Positions 15,473 to 23,638 of a stretch of DNA of 64,000 nt are shown here, piece by piece (positions within the stretch are counted from its first letter, which is position 1; the number at the start of each line of letters is the position of its first letter). The stretch is taken from assembly GCF_000177335.1 (NCBI RefSeq), contig NZ_ADFP01000051.1, forward strand, positions 1 through 64,000. The letters run 5' to 3'. The notes under the pieces are model-generated. The model did no database searches. It saw only the letters and a program-made list of their open reading frames with translations, and was not told where the DNA came from. Made by a program: the position numbers and the translations under genes. The DNA is from Pyramidobacter piscolens W5455. GTDB taxonomy: Bacteria > Synergistota > Synergistia > Synergistales > Dethiosulfovibrionaceae.

Positions 15473-15588
15473 AGGTACAATTCTAGGCACACTTTTCAGA
15501 GCAACACCTTCCAGCGCAAAAGGTTGCGGCTTTGGGGCGTTTTTATATCATAACTTTTATAACAGGTACAATTCTAGGTACAATTAAT
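15473..15588. repeat. AGGTACAATT repeat pairs 5' of integrase
   Basis: AGGTACAATTCT-AGGTACAATT at 15564/15576 and a degenerate pair at 15473/15485 (second copy AGGCACACTT), all with 12-bp internal spacing, like the pair on the other flank of the integrase gene. Confidence 0.65.
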
Positions 15589-15628
15589 GTGTAAACTATA
15601 CATGTATTTAGCTTTTACCCTATACAAC

Positions 15629-15668
15629 AAAAAAATCGCGAAGCCCGCATTTTACAGGCTTCGCGATT
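15629..15668 (-). terminator. selC terminator
   Basis: AATCGCGAAGCC pairs with GGCTTCGCGATT (12 bp), loop 11 nt, followed on the minus strand by seven T. Confidence 0.85.
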
Positions 15669-15695
15669 CATTTTAATTCCTTGATTTTCTAGTTA

Positions 15696-15794
15696 TGGCG
15701 GAGGCGTGTGCGAATCGAACACACCAAGGACGATCAGAATCGCCCCTCACGCGGGTTTGAGGCCCGGGGCAGCCACCGGACTGCATCCGCCTCC
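15696..15794 (-). tRNA. selC: tRNA-Sec (UCA), selC
   Basis: A 99-nt tRNA with an elongated acceptor (GGAGGCG.../...CGCCTCC plus G-CCA), a long D stem with TCCGGTGG loop as in E. coli selC, anticodon loop CCTCAAA (TCA) and a very long variable arm. These are the marks of bacterial selenocysteine tRNA. The organism therefore should decode some UGA codons as Sec; no selenoprotein gene is evident in this window. Confidence 0.93.
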
Positions 15795-15895
15795 GCAACG
15801 TGGAGTATTTTACTCTATTCTCTCCCTTTAGGCAAGCCGCTTTTTTACAGCACTCCGGGCGCTTTTGCGCGGCGGATTTCAAATGGATCGACGCC

Positions 15896-16282
15896 TTACA
15901 TGCCGCGCTGGCGTTTCAGTTCCTCGTAGGCGCCCTGGATCTGTTCGAATTTCTTCGCCGCCAGGCGCGTGAACTCGGGATCGTTCAGGCCGGCGAACTT
16001 GTCGGGATGGTATTTGGAGATGAGTTCCCGATAGCGCGCCCGGATCTCGTCGTCGCCGGCGCTGCGCGGCAGGCCGAAAATTTCGTAGGGCGAACGCGGC
16101 GCGCCGCCCGGCGCGGCGGGGTCCGCAAAGCCGCGCCCGTTTTCCCCGCCGCTCTGCCAGTCGCGCCGCGGACCGCCTCTATTTCCCATGCGGCGGAACA
16201 GGTCGGCGAAAAAAGAGCGCATCAAAGCCAGAAAGAGCAGCGGCACGATGAGGCGCTGAACGATTTTAAACAGGAATCCCAT
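15896..16282 (-). CDS. Membrane-anchored J-domain protein
   Basis: 128 aa. An N-terminal hydrophobic segment (residues about 3-25) is a likely membrane anchor, then a Gly/Arg-rich linker, then a C-terminal J domain (SPYEIFGLPRSAGDDEIRARY ... YHPDKF) with the intact HPD motif that stimulates DnaK ATPase. It probably recruits DnaK to the membrane. Start 16282 has AAAGGGA upstream. It is the last gene after xerD and punA. Confidence 0.85.
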   Translation of the reverse strand: MGFLFKIVQRLIVPLLFLALMRSFFADLFRRMGNRGGPRRDWQSGGENGRGFADPAAPGGAPRSPYEIFGLPRSAGDDEIRARYRELISKYHPDKFAGLNDPEFTRLAAKKFEQIQGAYEELKRQRGM

Positions 16283-16296
16283 TTTTCCCTTTCGGC

Positions 16297-17136
16297 TTAA
16301 TCCGCCCTGCCCAGCAGCTCAAGGAATTTGCCCACAAGCGCCGAAATGCGCGCGGCGGCGCGTCCCATCTCGGAGAGCACCTCTTCTTCCGACAGCTTGA
16401 CGGGGCGCATGCCCGCCGCCAGGTTGGCGACGCAGGAGACGCCGCAGACTTCCATGCCCATGTGGTTGGCGACGATCACTTCATGCACGGTTGACATGCC
16501 GACGAGATCGGCGCCCATGGCGCGGGCCATGCGGATCTCGGCCGGCGTCTCGTACGAGGGGCCGGCCAGGCCGATGTAGACGCCGCGGCGCGTCAGCAGT
16601 CCCAGCGATTGGGCGGATTCTTCCAGCAAGGCGACGAGGCGGCGGCTGTACGGCTCGCTCATGTCGGGGAAACGCGCGCCCCACTCGGGATTGTTGGCGC
16701 CCCTCAGCGGATTCATGCCGGTCAGGTTGATATGGTCGGTGATCAGGGCGACGTCGCCGTTGGCGTACTCGTAATTGATGCCGCCGGAAGCGTTGGTCAC
16801 GAGCAGCGTTTTGACGCCCCACTGGCCGAAGACGCGGATCGGGAAGGTCGTCTCCTGCGGCGTGTAGCCTTCGTAGCAGTGCAGGCGTCCCTGCATGACC
16901 ACCACCGGCACGCCCGACAGCGTTCCGCACACGAGGCGCCCGGCGTGCCCCGGCGCGGTCGAGGTCTTCCAGTGCGGGATTTCCGCGTAGGGAATGACGA
17001 CGGGATCTTCCACGGCTTCGGCCAGCATGCCCAGCCCGGAGCCGAGGATCAGCGCCGCCCGGGGCACGCCGCTCACTCTCGCTTCGATCGCTTCAAGCGC
17101 TTCCGTCACCTGACGGGCGTATTCTTTCATGTCCAT
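16297..17136 (-). CDS. punA: Purine nucleoside phosphorylase
   Basis: 279 aa, trimeric PNP family: ALILGSGLGMLAEAV (phosphate-binding GSG), HAGRLVCGTLSG, MQGRLHCYEGY, GPSYETPAEIRM and MSTVHEVIVANH. It splits purine nucleosides with phosphate for salvage. Start 17136 has AAAGGAAG at 8 nt. It follows xerD by 32 bp. Confidence 0.95.
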   Translation of the reverse strand: MDMKEYARQVTEALEAIEARVSGVPRAALILGSGLGMLAEAVEDPVVIPYAEIPHWKTSTAPGHAGRLVCGTLSGVPVVVMQGRLHCYEGYTPQETTFPIRVFGQWGVKTLLVTNASGGINYEYANGDVALITDHINLTGMNPLRGANNPEWGARFPDMSEPYSRRLVALLEESAQSLGLLTRRGVYIGLAGPSYETPAEIRMARAMGADLVGMSTVHEVIVANHMGMEVCGVSCVANLAAGMRPVKLSEEEVLSEMGRAAARISALVGKFLELLGRAD

Positions 17137-17168
17137 AGGGATTCTTCCTTTCTTGCGCCCGGCGTCCG

Positions 17169-18062
17169 TCAGGCCCGGGGATGGGCACGGTCGTACACGT
17201 CGCGCAGTTCGAGATCGAAATGCAGATATTTCTCCGTCGTGGCGATGGAGCTGTGTCCCAAGAACTCCTGCAACGTGCGCAGGTCCATGCCGCGGCGCAG
17301 CAGATGCGTGGCGATGGAATGCCGCAGCACGTGGGGAAAAAGCCGCTCTTCCGGCACGGAGGCCATTTTGCCGCGCTTCTGCACGATCCGCCACAGGTCG
17401 ACCCGGCTCAGAGGCTCCCGGCGCGAAGAGAGGAACAGCATTTTCTCCGTCTCGTCGCCGTCGAGGAACTCCAGCCGCTTTTGCAGATAGATCTGAAACT
17501 GCCTTTTCAGGTCTTCGGCAAAGGGGATCTGCCGCTCTTTGCTCCCCTTGCCGAAGACGATCAGATTCTTGTCGTCGAGATTCAGCGAGCCGACTTTCAG
17601 CCCGCACAGTTCGCTGGCGCGGACGCCGCAGTTGGCCAACGTTTCCAGCGCCGTGCGGTCGCGGCAGTCGTAATAACCGGGTCCGTCACAGGCGTTGAGG
17701 ATGCGCTGGATCTCCCCCTCGGTGAGGATCTTGGGGAGCTTCTTGGCTTTCGCGGGAAGCACCGGGATCCACGTGTTCATCGGCAGATCGCCGTTGAGGA
17801 CGCGGAACTTCACCCAGCTCCTCAGGCCGGCCACGATCAGCTGGATCGACGAGCCGGCGCGCCCCTGGCCCTTCAGCGCGTGAATAAACGTGGAAAGCGC
17901 TTCCTGAGCGACGTCGAGCGGGTCCAGTCCCGCCGCTTCGCAATAGCCGCGCCAGAGCTCCAGGCCGCGGCGATACGTCTCCGCCGTATTTTTGCTGTGC
18001 CCGCGCTCCAGCAGGATGTAATCCTCAAAAGCGGCGCGCGACGTTTCGAAGGATGCGGGCAT
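17169..18062 (-). CDS. xerD: Tyrosine recombinase XerD-like
   Basis: 297 aa. A SAM-like N-terminal core-binding domain (LLERGHSKNTAETYRRGL) and a catalytic domain with Arg (GVRASELCGL), Lys (FGKGSKERQIP), H-x-x-R (PHVLRHSIATHLL), His (LGHSSIATTEKY) and Tyr. Probably chromosome-dimer resolution at dif. The GGAGG ribosome site lies 9 nt before the start. Distinct from the P4-type integrase of the nearby island. Confidence 0.9.
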   Translation of the reverse strand: MPASFETSRAAFEDYILLERGHSKNTAETYRRGLELWRGYCEAAGLDPLDVAQEALSTFIHALKGQGRAGSSIQLIVAGLRSWVKFRVLNGDLPMNTWIPVLPAKAKKLPKILTEGEIQRILNACDGPGYYDCRDRTALETLANCGVRASELCGLKVGSLNLDDKNLIVFGKGSKERQIPFAEDLKRQFQIYLQKRLEFLDGDETEKMLFLSSRREPLSRVDLWRIVQKRGKMASVPEERLFPHVLRHSIATHLLRRGMDLRTLQEFLGHSSIATTEKYLHFDLELRDVYDRAHPRA

Positions 18063-18087
18063 ACTCGTTCGCCTCCATGCAAAAAAT

Positions 18088-18113
18088 AAAGACCGGCCCG
18101 TGAGCCGGTCTTT
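18088..18113 (-). terminator. Terminator of def-fmt-NUDIX operon
   Basis: AAAGACCGGC / GCCGGTCTTT, 10 bp, loop of 6, T-run on the minus side, placed just before xerD. Confidence 0.85.
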
Positions 18114-18136
18114 ATCATATCATGTTTTGTGAAAAA

Positions 18137-18664
18137 TTACTTGGCTCGCGCGAAGTACCACGCCAGCGCCATCAGCGTTTTCGCGTCCTGCGGCTCGGTC
18201 GAGTCGAGCAGCGCCCGGGCCTGCCCGTCGTCGAAGCGCAGCAGCGCAATGTCCTCGTCGTCGTCCGGACGGAGAGGATCCCAGGCAAGTTCCTCGGCCA
18301 GAAAGACGAACAGCTTTTCGTCGGAAAAGCCCGGCGACGAGTAAATCGCCGGCATCGGCGTCCATTTGGCGGCCCGGTAGCCGGTCTCCTCGCGCAGCTC
18401 CCGCTGCGCCGACTGCAACGGCTCTTCGCCACGCTCCATCACCCCGGCCGGGATTTCGATGATCTCCGCGTTCAAGGGATAGCGGAACTGGCGCACGAGC
18501 AGAAAGCACCCTTCGCCGTCGCGCGCCAGGACGGCCACGTCGCTGCGGTGCTCGATCACTTCGCGCGTGGCGCGGCAGCCGTTTCGCGACACTTCCACCT
18601 GATCGACGCGCAGGTTGAGGATCTTGCCCTCGTAAAGACGTTTGGAAGAAAGACAGCGTTCCAT
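18137..18664 (-). CDS. NUDIX hydrolase, ADP-ribose pyrophosphatase type
   Basis: 175 aa. Nudix box: GVMERGEEPLQSAQRELREE-TGY (GX5EX7REUXEEXGU). The upstream FLLVRQFRYPLN and EIPAGVME segments are typical of ADP-ribose pyrophosphatases (NudF type). Start 18664 has GGGAGGT 6 nt upstream. It follows fmt in the def-fmt operon; the substrate is inferred from motif style. Confidence 0.85.
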   Translation of the reverse strand: MERCLSSKRLYEGKILNLRVDQVEVSRNGCRATREVIEHRSDVAVLARDGEGCFLLVRQFRYPLNAEIIEIPAGVMERGEEPLQSAQRELREETGYRAAKWTPMPAIYSSPGFSDEKLFVFLAEELAWDPLRPDDDEDIALLRFDDGQARALLDSTEPQDAKTLMALAWYFARAK

Positions 18665-18699
18665 AGAACGACCTCCCGTCAAAAAGTCACGCTGATCGG

Positions 18700-19632
18700 T
18701 CAGGCGTCGAGCGTCTCGCCTTTTTCGAGGCGCAGCCCCTTGCCCCAGTCGCCCGCCGCCATCGGCTTTTTCCCTTCCGGCTGGACCGTCAGCAGTTCCA
18801 GGGCGCCCTGCGGCGTGCCCAGAAACAGCCGGCCGTCTTCGGCGAAAAGTTCTCCCGATTCGGCATCGGAACGGCGCGCCACGCGGGTCTCGAGAATCTT
18901 CACGCGCCTGCCGCGGAACGTCACGTACGCGCCCGGCACCGGGCACAGGCCCCGTACCAAGTCATGGAGTTTTCGCGCGCCGAGCGCGAGATCGAGCCGT
19001 GCTTCGCTCTTGCCGATCTTGGCGGCGACCGTCGCCAGCGCCTCGTCCTGGGGCGTCAGCGCGGCCGTTCCGTCCAGCAGCGAGGCGACGTTCTCCGTAA
19101 AGAGGCGGGCCCCCGCGACAGCCATGCGTTCCAGCAACCCGCCGGCGTTCTCCTCGGGATCGACCGCGCAGCGTCCCTGCAGCCACACCGGACCGGCGTC
19201 CATCTTCTCCACCAGCCGGAACAGCGACACGCCCGCCTCCGTCTCGCCGTTCATCAGCGCCCGCTGTACGGGGGCCGCGCCGCGATAGCGCGGCAACAGC
19301 GAAGGATGGATGTTGATGCAGCCGCAACGCGGCCCGCTCAGCCACGGCTCGCCGATCTTCTGGCCAAAATCAATCACCAGGATCAGCGCCGGTTTCTCGC
19401 TTTCGTAAAGCCGGATCAGCTCTTCGTCGCGATTCACCGCGGCCGCATGGCGAAGCGGCAGTTCAAGCTTCAGCGCCGATTCCTCCACAGGCATGCTTCG
19501 CGTCTTCAACCCGCGGCCGGCAACGCTCGGCGGCGCGGTCACGACGAGCTGCGGCCGGAGCTTCGAGGCAATTTCCTCCAGGCAGCGGGCCGCAAAGCCC
19601 CCCGTCCCGAAAAACCAGATCTTCGCCGTCAT
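18700..19632 (-). CDS. fmt: Methionyl-tRNA formyltransferase
   Basis: 310 aa, normal length. Formyl-THF binding and catalytic region: CINIHPSLLPRYRGAAPVQRAL with the Asn/His pair; C-terminal OB-like tRNA-binding domain. It formylates initiator Met-tRNA. The start overlaps the def stop (ATGA) with AGGA upstream. Confidence 0.95.
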   Translation of the reverse strand: MTAKIWFFGTGGFAARCLEEIASKLRPQLVVTAPPSVAGRGLKTRSMPVEESALKLELPLRHAAAVNRDEELIRLYESEKPALILVIDFGQKIGEPWLSGPRCGCINIHPSLLPRYRGAAPVQRALMNGETEAGVSLFRLVEKMDAGPVWLQGRCAVDPEENAGGLLERMAVAGARLFTENVASLLDGTAALTPQDEALATVAAKIGKSEARLDLALGARKLHDLVRGLCPVPGAYVTFRGRRVKILETRVARRSDAESGELFAEDGRLFLGTPQGALELLTVQPEGKKPMAAGDWGKGLRLEKGETLDA

Positions 19633-20108
19633 TTCCTCTTCATCAGCCGCTTGCGGATCAGTTCCCGCTTCATCGGCGAGAAATGATCGATCAGCAGCTT
19701 GCCTTCCAGATGTTCGATCTCGTGCTGGAACGCGCGGGCGACAAAACCTTCCGCCTCGTGCCGGCGCTTGGCGCCCGTTTCGTCCTGACACTCCACCACG
19801 ACACGCTCGGCGCGCTCGACCTCGCCGAAAATGCCGGGGAAGCTCAGGCAGCCCTCTTCGCCTCGCTGCGTTCCCGTCGCTTCCACAATGACGGGGTTGA
19901 CCAGCACGTAGCGTTCGCCCTCAAAGCAGACCACGGCCACCTTCTTGGACACGCCGACCTGCGGCGCGGCGATACCGACGCCGTCGTCGTCTTTCATGAC
20001 GATCGTCATCTCGTCCACAAAAGTCTTCAGCGCCTCGTCGAAAACAGTCACGGGCCGAGTCGCCCGTCTCAAAACAGGATCGGGAAATTCTACGATTTTC
20101 AGCTGCAT
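19629..20108 (-). CDS. def: Peptide deformylase
   Basis: 159 aa. Three family motifs: GVGIAAPQVG, EGCLSFPG, and QHEIEHLEG (HEXXH metal site). It removes the N-formyl group added via Fmt. ATG 20108 matches the usual N-terminus (MQLKIVEFPDPVLR); GGGAGGAA lies about 11 nt upstream, and an in-frame GTG seven codons earlier is possible but less likely. Confidence 0.95.
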   Translation of the reverse strand: MQLKIVEFPDPVLRRATRPVTVFDEALKTFVDEMTIVMKDDDGVGIAAPQVGVSKKVAVVCFEGERYVLVNPVIVEATGTQRGEEGCLSFPGIFGEVERAERVVVECQDETGAKRRHEAEGFVARAFQHEIEHLEGKLLIDHFSPMKRELIRKRLMKRK

Positions 20109-20228
20109 TGGATCACATGTTCCTCCCACAATATTTTGTTTCTATTCTAGCCGTTTTGCGCTTTTTCTGCATCTGTTTTTTCCCAGACGAGAAACTTTGC
20201 GCAACGCGCTTCCATAAAAACGGTACGA

Positions 20229-20258
20229 AAAGAGCCATCCCGTGCGGGATGGCTCTTT
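20229..20258 (-). terminator. rpsA terminator
   Basis: AAAGAGCCATCCC / GGGATGGCTCTTT with loop GTGC; ends the long efp-to-rpsA array. It can act in both directions. Confidence 0.85.
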
Positions 20259-20270
20259 CTTCACAAATCC

Positions 20271-21827
20271 TTACTTTTCTTCGAGGTTGATGCCGCTGAA
20301 GAGGTCGCCGAGCGTCACGCCGGTGTCTTCGCTGAAGCCGGAGAACTTTTCGCCTTCGGGCCGGCGGCGGGGCTTGGAATTTCTTTCGCTTCTGGAGGCC
20401 AAACCCTCATGTCGAGGCGCTTTCTCTCCTTGAGCCGGGGAGTTCTTGCCGCGCTCGGCGGCCTTCTCGCCGGCCTCGATGGCGCTGATGCTGAGGCGGA
20501 TGCGGCGCTCGGCGGGGTTCACCTCGAGGACGCGGGCGGTCACTTCCTGACCTTCCTGGAGCACGTCGCCCGGCTTTTCGACGCGGTGCGTGCTGAGCTG
20601 GCTGATGTGGATCAGACCCTCGACGCCTTTCTCGATCTCGACGAACGCGCCGAAATCGGCCAGGCGCACGACCTTGACGGTGATGTCCTGTCCCTTCGTG
20701 TAGCGTTCCTCGATGCCCTTCCAGGGATCGTGCAGCTGCTTGTAGCCCAGGCTCATGCGCTTCTTTTCGGGATCGATCTCGAGCACGATGGTCTCGACTT
20801 CCTGTCCCTTGTGCAGCACCTCGCGGGGATGCTTGATGCGGCTCCAGCTCAGGTCGCCGATGTGGATCAGTCCCTCGATGCCGGGTTCCACTTCGACAAA
20901 GGCGCCGAAATCGGTGACGTTGGTGACGACGCCCTTGGTCTGCTGGTCCTTCTGCCAGCGCTCCATCACGGTATCCCAGGGATTGCCCTGGGCCTGGCGG
21001 ATGCTGAGGCTGATCTTGTTGTTCTCCTTGTCGATGCCGATGACTTTGACTTTGACGGCATCGCCTTTTTTATACGTTTCGCGGGACTTGGAGCTGCGCT
21101 GCCAGGAAACTTCGCTGACATGCACCAGCCCATCGAGGGGACCGACATTGACGAACAGGCCAAAGGTGGTCACGCTGCTGACCGTGCCGTCGAGCACATC
21201 GCCCACGTTGACCTCGCTGTAGAACTTCTCGCGCTTGGCGGACAGGTCCTCGTCGAGCAGGCTTCTGCGGGAGAGCACCAGACGGCGCTTGCGTTTGTCC
21301 ATCTCGAGCAGGCGGACCTGGAACTCTTCGCCTTCGAAGCGGCCGGGATTGACGCCGCGGCCTTCTTCGGCAAGATGCGAAATCGGGATAAAGCCCTCGA
21401 GGTTAAAGCAGTTGACCATCAGCCCGCCCTTGACCTTGCGAATGCCCTTGACGGTGATGATGTCGTTCGCCTTCACCTTGGACTCGAGTTCCGCCCAGCG
21501 GCGATCGAACTCGCAGCGCCAGCGGCTGACGAGAAGCTGCGCTTCTTCGCCGTCGCGCTTGCTCGTCACCTGAACTTCGATCTTGTCGCCGATTTCGGGA
21601 GCGGGCTTGTCGTCGACAAGGATGTGATGAGTCCACTCGCGCTCGGGCAGGAAGCCTTCGCACTTATATCCTACGTCAACAAGCCAACCGCCGTCGGTCT
21701 TCTCGACCACCGTACCCTCGATGACCTTGCCGCGCGCAATTTCTTCCGAAGCCGCGTCGTACTGGGCCATAAGAGAGGCCATATCCATGCTTTCTTCTTC
21801 AACCTGGTTCTTAACTTCTTCACTCAT
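20271..21827 (-). CDS. rpsA: 30S ribosomal protein S1
   Basis: 518 aa with five S1/OB domains, seen as repeats of the [29 protein letters not shown] pattern; the last three are canonical, the first two more divergent. It binds mRNA on the 30S subunit. Start 21827 ([12 protein letters not shown]) has GGGGGA 8 nt upstream and overlaps the ispH stop. A basic tail ([18 protein letters not shown]) ends the protein. In many Clostridia ispH and S1 are fused; here they only overlap. Confidence 0.92.
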   Translation of the reverse strand: MSEEVKNQVEEESMDMASLMAQYDAASEEIARGKVIEGTVVEKTDGGWLVDVGYKCEGFLPEREWTHHILVDDKPAPEIGDKIEVQVTSKRDGEEAQLLVSRWRCEFDRRWAELESKVKANDIITVKGIRKVKGGLMVNCFNLEGFIPISHLAEEGRGVNPGRFEGEEFQVRLLEMDKRKRRLVLSRRSLLDEDLSAKREKFYSEVNVGDVLDGTVSSVTTFGLFVNVGPLDGLVHVSEVSWQRSSKSRETYKKGDAVKVKVIGIDKENNKISLSIRQAQGNPWDTVMERWQKDQQTKGVVTNVTDFGAFVEVEPGIEGLIHIGDLSWSRIKHPREVLHKGQEVETIVLEIDPEKKRMSLGYKQLHDPWKGIEERYTKGQDITVKVVRLADFGAFVEIEKGVEGLIHISQLSTHRVEKPGDVLQEGQEVTARVLEVNPAERRIRLSISAIEAGEKAAERGKNSPAQGEKAPRHEGLASRSERNSKPRRRPEGEKFSGFSEDTGVTLGDLFSGINLEEK

Positions 21828-22701
21828 TCCTGACATCCCCCTGACGTCCTGCGATGTTATGAATCGCGTTATGTAGTTGTTCGATAAGCCAGTCAGGCGT
21901 GCTCGCCCCGGCCGCAATACCAATCACCCGTTTCTCCAGCACCCACCTCCTGTCGAGCTGACCGGCGTGCTCGATCCACACTGCGTCGCAGCTCGAATCG
22001 CGCGCGATGCGACACAACTTGCCGGTATTGGCGCTGTTATGTCCGCCGATGACGATCATGCCTTCAACCTGAGACGCCAATCGTCTTACGGCCTCTTGGC
22101 GTTCAATCGTGGCACGGCAGATGGTGTTGTAGATCCTGAGCTCGTCGGCCACGCCGAGGGCCGCCTTGGCCGCTTCAGCGAGGAGACTTTCTTCCTGTGT
22201 TGTTTGAGACACCAATCCCAACTTATGGATTTTAACAGACGATTTGAATATTGTCGAGGAAAAAAGTGACGGAATCGTCGAAATCACCGTCGAAGGTCCG
22301 CGGACATAACCTCGGATACCGACCGTCTCGGGATGTTTCTCGTTCCCGAGGATCAGAACGTGATAGCCGGCCTCGGACAATTCCCGCGCATGCCCCTGTG
22401 CCGCGCGCACGAAGGGGCACGTGCCGTCGATGACGCTGACGTTTCTTTTCCTCAGATTTTCCAGCACGCCGGGGGCCGCCCCGTGGGCACGGATCAACGC
22501 CGTCGCGCCGGCGGGGATCTCCGTCTCGGATTGGACGACGCGCAGCCCCATCTTTTGCAGACGCTCGACCTCCTGCGGATTGTGGATCGGACTGCCGAGC
22601 GCGTAAACAGGCGCCGTTTGCGCCAGCGCTTTTTCCACGAAACCGATCGCCCGTTTGACGCCAAAGCACAGCCCTGTCGGCGCCGCGACGAGAATTTTCA
22701 T
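21820..22701 (-). CDS. ispH: HMBPP reductase IspH (LytB)
   Basis: 293 aa. Three Cys for the [4Fe-4S] cluster: [24 protein letters not shown]. It makes IPP and DMAPP in the MEP pathway. Start overlaps the miaA stop (ATGA). Conserved HG, GNEKHPE and GGHNSANT segments are present. Confidence 0.95.
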   Translation of the reverse strand: MKILVAAPTGLCFGVKRAIGFVEKALAQTAPVYALGSPIHNPQEVERLQKMGLRVVQSETEIPAGATALIRAHGAAPGVLENLRKRNVSVIDGTCPFVRAAQGHARELSEAGYHVLILGNEKHPETVGIRGYVRGPSTVISTIPSLFSSTIFKSSVKIHKLGLVSQTTQEESLLAEAAKAALGVADELRIYNTICRATIERQEAVRRLASQVEGMIVIGGHNSANTGKLCRIARDSSCDAVWIEHAGQLDRRWVLEKRVIGIAAGASTPDWLIEQLHNAIHNIAGRQGDVRNE

Positions 22702-23624
22702 CGCGAGCCCTCGTCAAGGTGCTTTCTGGCCCGGTCGATCAGCCATTTTTCGTTTTCCGCCGGCGTCTTCTGCGACAGATCGCACCAGACGGCCGGCGCG
22801 AATTTTTTGAACCAGGTCATCTGCCTCTTGGCGAACTGCCGCGTGGCGACGACGTCGCCCATGATCGCTTCTTCCAAAGTCATCCGCCCCTGATGGAACA
22901 GCGCCAGTTCTTTGTAACCGAATCCCTGCATCGACGGCAAACCGGGGGAATAGCCGTGGTCGAGCAGCCATTTCACTTCCTCGGGATAGCCCGAAGCGAA
23001 CTGCCGGCGCACGCGCCGTTCGATGCCGCTTACGAGGATGTCGCGCGGCTTGAACAGGCCCAAATAGAGCACGTCATAAGGCGATTCCGACGGGCGTTCG
23101 CGGTACCATTCGGAAGCCGGACGTCCGGAAAGAAGAAAGATCTCCAGCGCCCGGGAGACGCGGAATTTATCGTTGGGATGAAGTCTGGCGGCGCTTTCGG
23201 GATCGGAAGTTTTCAGCCGGCCGTAGAGTTCGTCCGCTTCGAGGGCAAAAAGTTCGGCGCGCAGTTTTTCGTCCGTGGGCACGTCGATGGACAGCAGCCG
23301 GCTGAAAAGCGCCTGATAGTAAAACGGCGTGCCGCCGACGAAAAGCGGCGTCCGTCCCCGCGCCATGATCCGCTTGACGCAGTCCGCCGCCTGAGCGGTA
23401 AAATCGGACGCCGTGTAAACCTGATCGGGACCGGCCACGTCGATGAGATGATGCGGGATCTCCCGGCGCACTTCCCGGGAGATTTTGTCCGTGCCCACGT
23501 CCATATAGCGATAGACCTGCCGGGAGTCCACCGAGATCACCTCGGCGTTCAGCGCGCGGGCGAGATCGAGGCTCATGGCCGTTTTGCCGACGGCCGTCGG
23601 CCCGATCACCGCGACGATGGGCAT
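22698..23624 (-). CDS. miaA: tRNA dimethylallyltransferase MiaA
   Basis: 308 aa. P-loop GPTAVGKT, then SVDSRQVYRYMDVGTDK, and the FVGGTPFYYQAL region. It adds dimethylallyl to A37 of UNN-reading tRNAs using DMAPP, whose synthesis depends on the next gene, ispH. The start at 23624 lacks a strong SD and is 14 bp after the mutL stop. Confidence 0.95.
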   Translation of the reverse strand: MPIVAVIGPTAVGKTAMSLDLARALNAEVISVDSRQVYRYMDVGTDKISREVRREIPHHLIDVAGPDQVYTASDFTAQAADCVKRIMARGRTPLFVGGTPFYYQALFSRLLSIDVPTDEKLRAELFALEADELYGRLKTSDPESAARLHPNDKFRVSRALEIFLLSGRPASEWYRERPSESPYDVLYLGLFKPRDILVSGIERRVRRQFASGYPEEVKWLLDHGYSPGLPSMQGFGYKELALFHQGRMTLEEAIMGDVVATRQFAKRQMTWFKKFAPAVWCDLSQKTPAENEKWLIDRARKHLDEGSR

Positions 23625-23638
23625 TTTTTTCGCGCCGC

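Larger units (their letters stand above)
15376..15695. other. Integrase upstream region to selC
   Basis: No gene. AT-rich DNA containing the integrase promoter, the paired GGTACAATT repeats (15473-15588) and the selC terminator. The right edge of the integrated element should lie between 15590 and 15695. Confidence 0.6.

Noticed and set aside
14000-15700. Direct repeat of the selC 3' end as att site
   Set aside because: No second copy of the tRNA 3' end was found between 11800 and 14100 by eye, so att cores are not annotated.
20409-21833. 474-codon + strand frame opposite rpsA
   Set aside because: Shadow of the repeated S1 domains; no SD and biased composition.
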